Shown in pieces: positions 58,488 through 59,873 of a stretch of DNA of 59,873 nt. A program made the translations under genes and the position numbers. Numbering within the stretch: position 1 is the first letter of the stretch; every line of letters starts with the position of its first letter. The notes below the pieces were generated by a model. That model saw only the letters and a list, made by a program, of their open reading frames with translations. It was not told the origin of the DNA and made no database searches. Source of the DNA: an uncultured Bacteroidales bacterium (GTDB lineage Bacteria; Bacteroidota; Bacteroidia; Bacteroidales; UBA932); the NCBI GenBank assembly GCA_900319485.1, contig ONOQ01000005.1:1-59873 (forward strand). Reading direction: 5' to 3'.

Positions 58488-59873
58488 TATTGTCCAGATT
58501 CTATTGCCTTATACCTAGTATTTCTGGCTTTACCTATAGAGGTAATATAACCCTTCTCTCTTAACTTGGTAATAATCCTCAATGCAGGTTTCTGTTCAAA
58601 TCCGAAATGGTCTTGAATATCAGCGCTCGAAGCGTCACCGTTCATTCGAATATATTCCAGAACCTTGATTTCCTTTTCTGTCAAGTCACTATATATAGTC
58701 TTAGCTTCCTGCATAGTCAATGGAAGGATAATTTCTATATACGGCGCATTATACTTAACTATAGGAAGAGGGATATTTTTCTTTGGTAAATCCTTAACAG
58801 TCTCAAAGCCCAAACCTCGCTGCTCTGCATAATCCAGTTTGTCTAACACATACATGATGACTGGATTTCTACTGAAAGAAGGGGCGGTAAATGACATTAT
58901 CTGATCCAATGACACTGGCGGCTCAGGCAGACCGGGAGATTTAATAATAATACTCTGGTCATTAATCTCAAAATAAACCGGTGCTCCTTTCATGCTATAG
59001 TCCCTATGAACCACAGCATTACCAATAAGCTCTCTTATTACCTCTAAAGGGTAATCATACACTTTCTTTCGTTCAGCCTCTTCCCTACTGATATGTGAAG
59101 GAGAATTCTTCTCAAACCATTTGTTTGCATCATCCAGTTGCTTTGGAATTCTTCCTTCAATAGTGTTGGTCTCAATTACCTTCCCATTCCGCTTTAGAGT
59201 TGTTTTGATTACGGCATTAGGATAAATGGATTGCGGCTTCTTGCCAAACAGCAGTAATCCTAGTCCGGTGGGTCTCAAAATACCATTATCCTCCTCTGCC
59301 AAGGCCATATCTATCAAGAAGTTATTCCTTTCCGCTTCTGAGACATTTGCAGCTTTTAAGAATCGAGTCATCAATTTTTCGTCAAGAGTCTGCATGTCAA
59401 TGGTGCGTACAGCCCGCTCCGTATCTTCTTTATAGTCTTTATCTACTTTCTTCGACTCTTCATCTCGTCTGTTTTCTGCATAGGCTATGAAATCTGCATT
59501 CAGTCGCTCTATCTCCTTCTGAAGCTCCTGTGGATATGGTTCGACCTCAATACCGTGTGCTACAAGGTATTTGATTCCTTTTCCGTTCACAGAAGGGAAT
59601 GGGTCACCTGTGCCAACATAGACTTTCTTGATTCTGGCTTTTGCAATACGTTTACAGCAACCTATCTTTGGCGGATTTCTGTCAAAGCAAGGCTCTAACG
59701 TAGAATAAACTACGCAATCTTTCAGATTCTCATTAATACACTTCCTCTCCAGCAATGTGTATTCCGCATGGTCTCCATCACGCAGTTCTCCACGGTATGC
59801 CGTCGTATACGTGCCATCTGGTCTTACAAGAACCGCACCCACTTTAGGTGAAACCTCACCTTCCTTTCTTCTT
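58487..59873 (-). CDS. Deaminase/ATP-binding/winged-helix fusion protein, N-terminus beyond window
   Basis: At least 462 residues; the frame stays open upstream of a GTG at 59842 (EGEVSPKVGAVLVRPDG reads across it), so the true start lies beyond the window. Residues equivalent to 1-100 form a RibD/dCMP-deaminase-like domain: HAEYTLLE, then TLEPCFDRNPPKIGCCKRI (zinc His and two Cys). Next comes an AlbA_2/HATPase_4-type region (YPLEVIRELIGNAVVHRDYS; IIIKSPGLPEPP; RNPVIMYVLDKLDYAEQRGLGF), then a C-terminal winged helix (LEYIRMNGDASSADIQDHFGF). Nucleotide deamination coupled to DNA or ATP sensing suggests defence or regulation, by analogy only. It lacks the GGCCGAT word, unlike most neighbours. 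Confidence 0.8.
   Translation of the reverse strand, partial: RRKEGEVSPKVGAVLVRPDGTYTTAYRGELRDGDHAEYTLLERKCINENLKDCVVYSTLEPCFDRNPPKIGCCKRIAKARIKKVYVGTGDPFPSVNGKGIKYLVAHGIEVEPYPQELQKEIERLNADFIAYAENRRDEESKKVDKDYKEDTERAVRTIDMQTLDEKLMTRFLKAANVSEAERNNFLIDMALAEEDNGILRPTGLGLLLFGKKPQSIYPNAVIKTTLKRNGKVIETNTIEGRIPKQLDDANKWFEKNSPSHISREEAERKKVYDYPLEVIRELIGNAVVHRDYSMKGAPVYFEINDQSIIIKSPGLPEPPVSLDQIMSFTAPSFSRNPVIMYVLDKLDYAEQRGLGFETVKDLPKKNIPLPIVKYNAPYIEIILPLTMQEAKTIYSDLTEKEIKVLEYIRMNGDASSADIQDHFGFEQKPALRIITKLREKGYITSIGKARNTRYKAIESGQ

Overview
ORGANISM. The window reads as a chromosomal segment of an uncultured member of the Bacteroidales. The evidence is lineage-typical families (DUF4988/BACON and FISUMP-like lipoproteins, DUF4837, DUF2795, DUF3667, YhfC), promoters of the Bacteroidetes type (TTTG, 20 bases, TAnnTTTG) in front of many genes, and no Shine-Dalgarno motifs. 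I found no rRNA, tRNA, CRISPR array, prophage or classical IS element. The 7-mer GGCCGAT/ATCGGCC is scattered over nearly the whole window: about 105 copies by eye against about 7 expected by chance.

LAYOUT. 1-25.9 kb is mostly vertical housekeeping DNA: a secreted M6 peptidase and lipoproteins, a dxr-rseP-DUF4837 block, ruvX and def, two M23 peptidases, phosphomannomutase, a MATE exporter, two YtcJ-type amidohydrolases, a large MscS channel, folE, an esterase, an aldo/keto reductase, rfbA, an AlkD-type glycosylase and a YhfC protein. 26.2-27.9 kb is a REP-associated transposase (RAYT) flanked by two 52-bp tandem arrays in inverted orientation. 28-34 kb returns to ordinary genes, although a DNA glycosylase/HAD fusion there carries palindromic DNA inside its reading frame. 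34-59.9 kb is accessory DNA: toxin-antitoxin-like pairs, an RNA-ligase/AAA+/phosphoesterase module, HigBA, a complete Wadjet operon, a sugar-nucleotide dehydratase, an XRE/ImmA pair, pseudogene debris and a deaminase-ATPase fusion protein.

HOW THE PARTS WORK TOGETHER. The strongest candidate for an undescribed system is at 37.5-43.6 kb. Four promoters share one 29-bp inverted repeat, CAAATCnTTGC, 7 bases, GCAArGATTTG or close variants. In each, the last TTTG is the -33 element, exactly 20 bases before a TAnnTTTG box. They drive a phosphoesterase transcript, an 86-residue protein, an AAA+ ATPase and an Rnl2-type RNA ligase. This suggests one regulon for RNA repair or defence. Next to it is Wadjet (jetA, jetB, jetC, jetD), with an unrecognised 57-codon gene translationally coupled between jetA and jetB. 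Its promoter lies in a ~193-bp element duplicated 15.6 kb away.

REPEATS. Seven copies of a 100-104-bp palindrome, mostly at 3' ends of genes, keep their inner stem through compensating base changes and probably act as terminators. A 49-bp palindromic element is inserted in frame, in two different frames, into two unrelated genes. A ~1.3-kb lipoprotein segment lies between 47-bp direct repeats.
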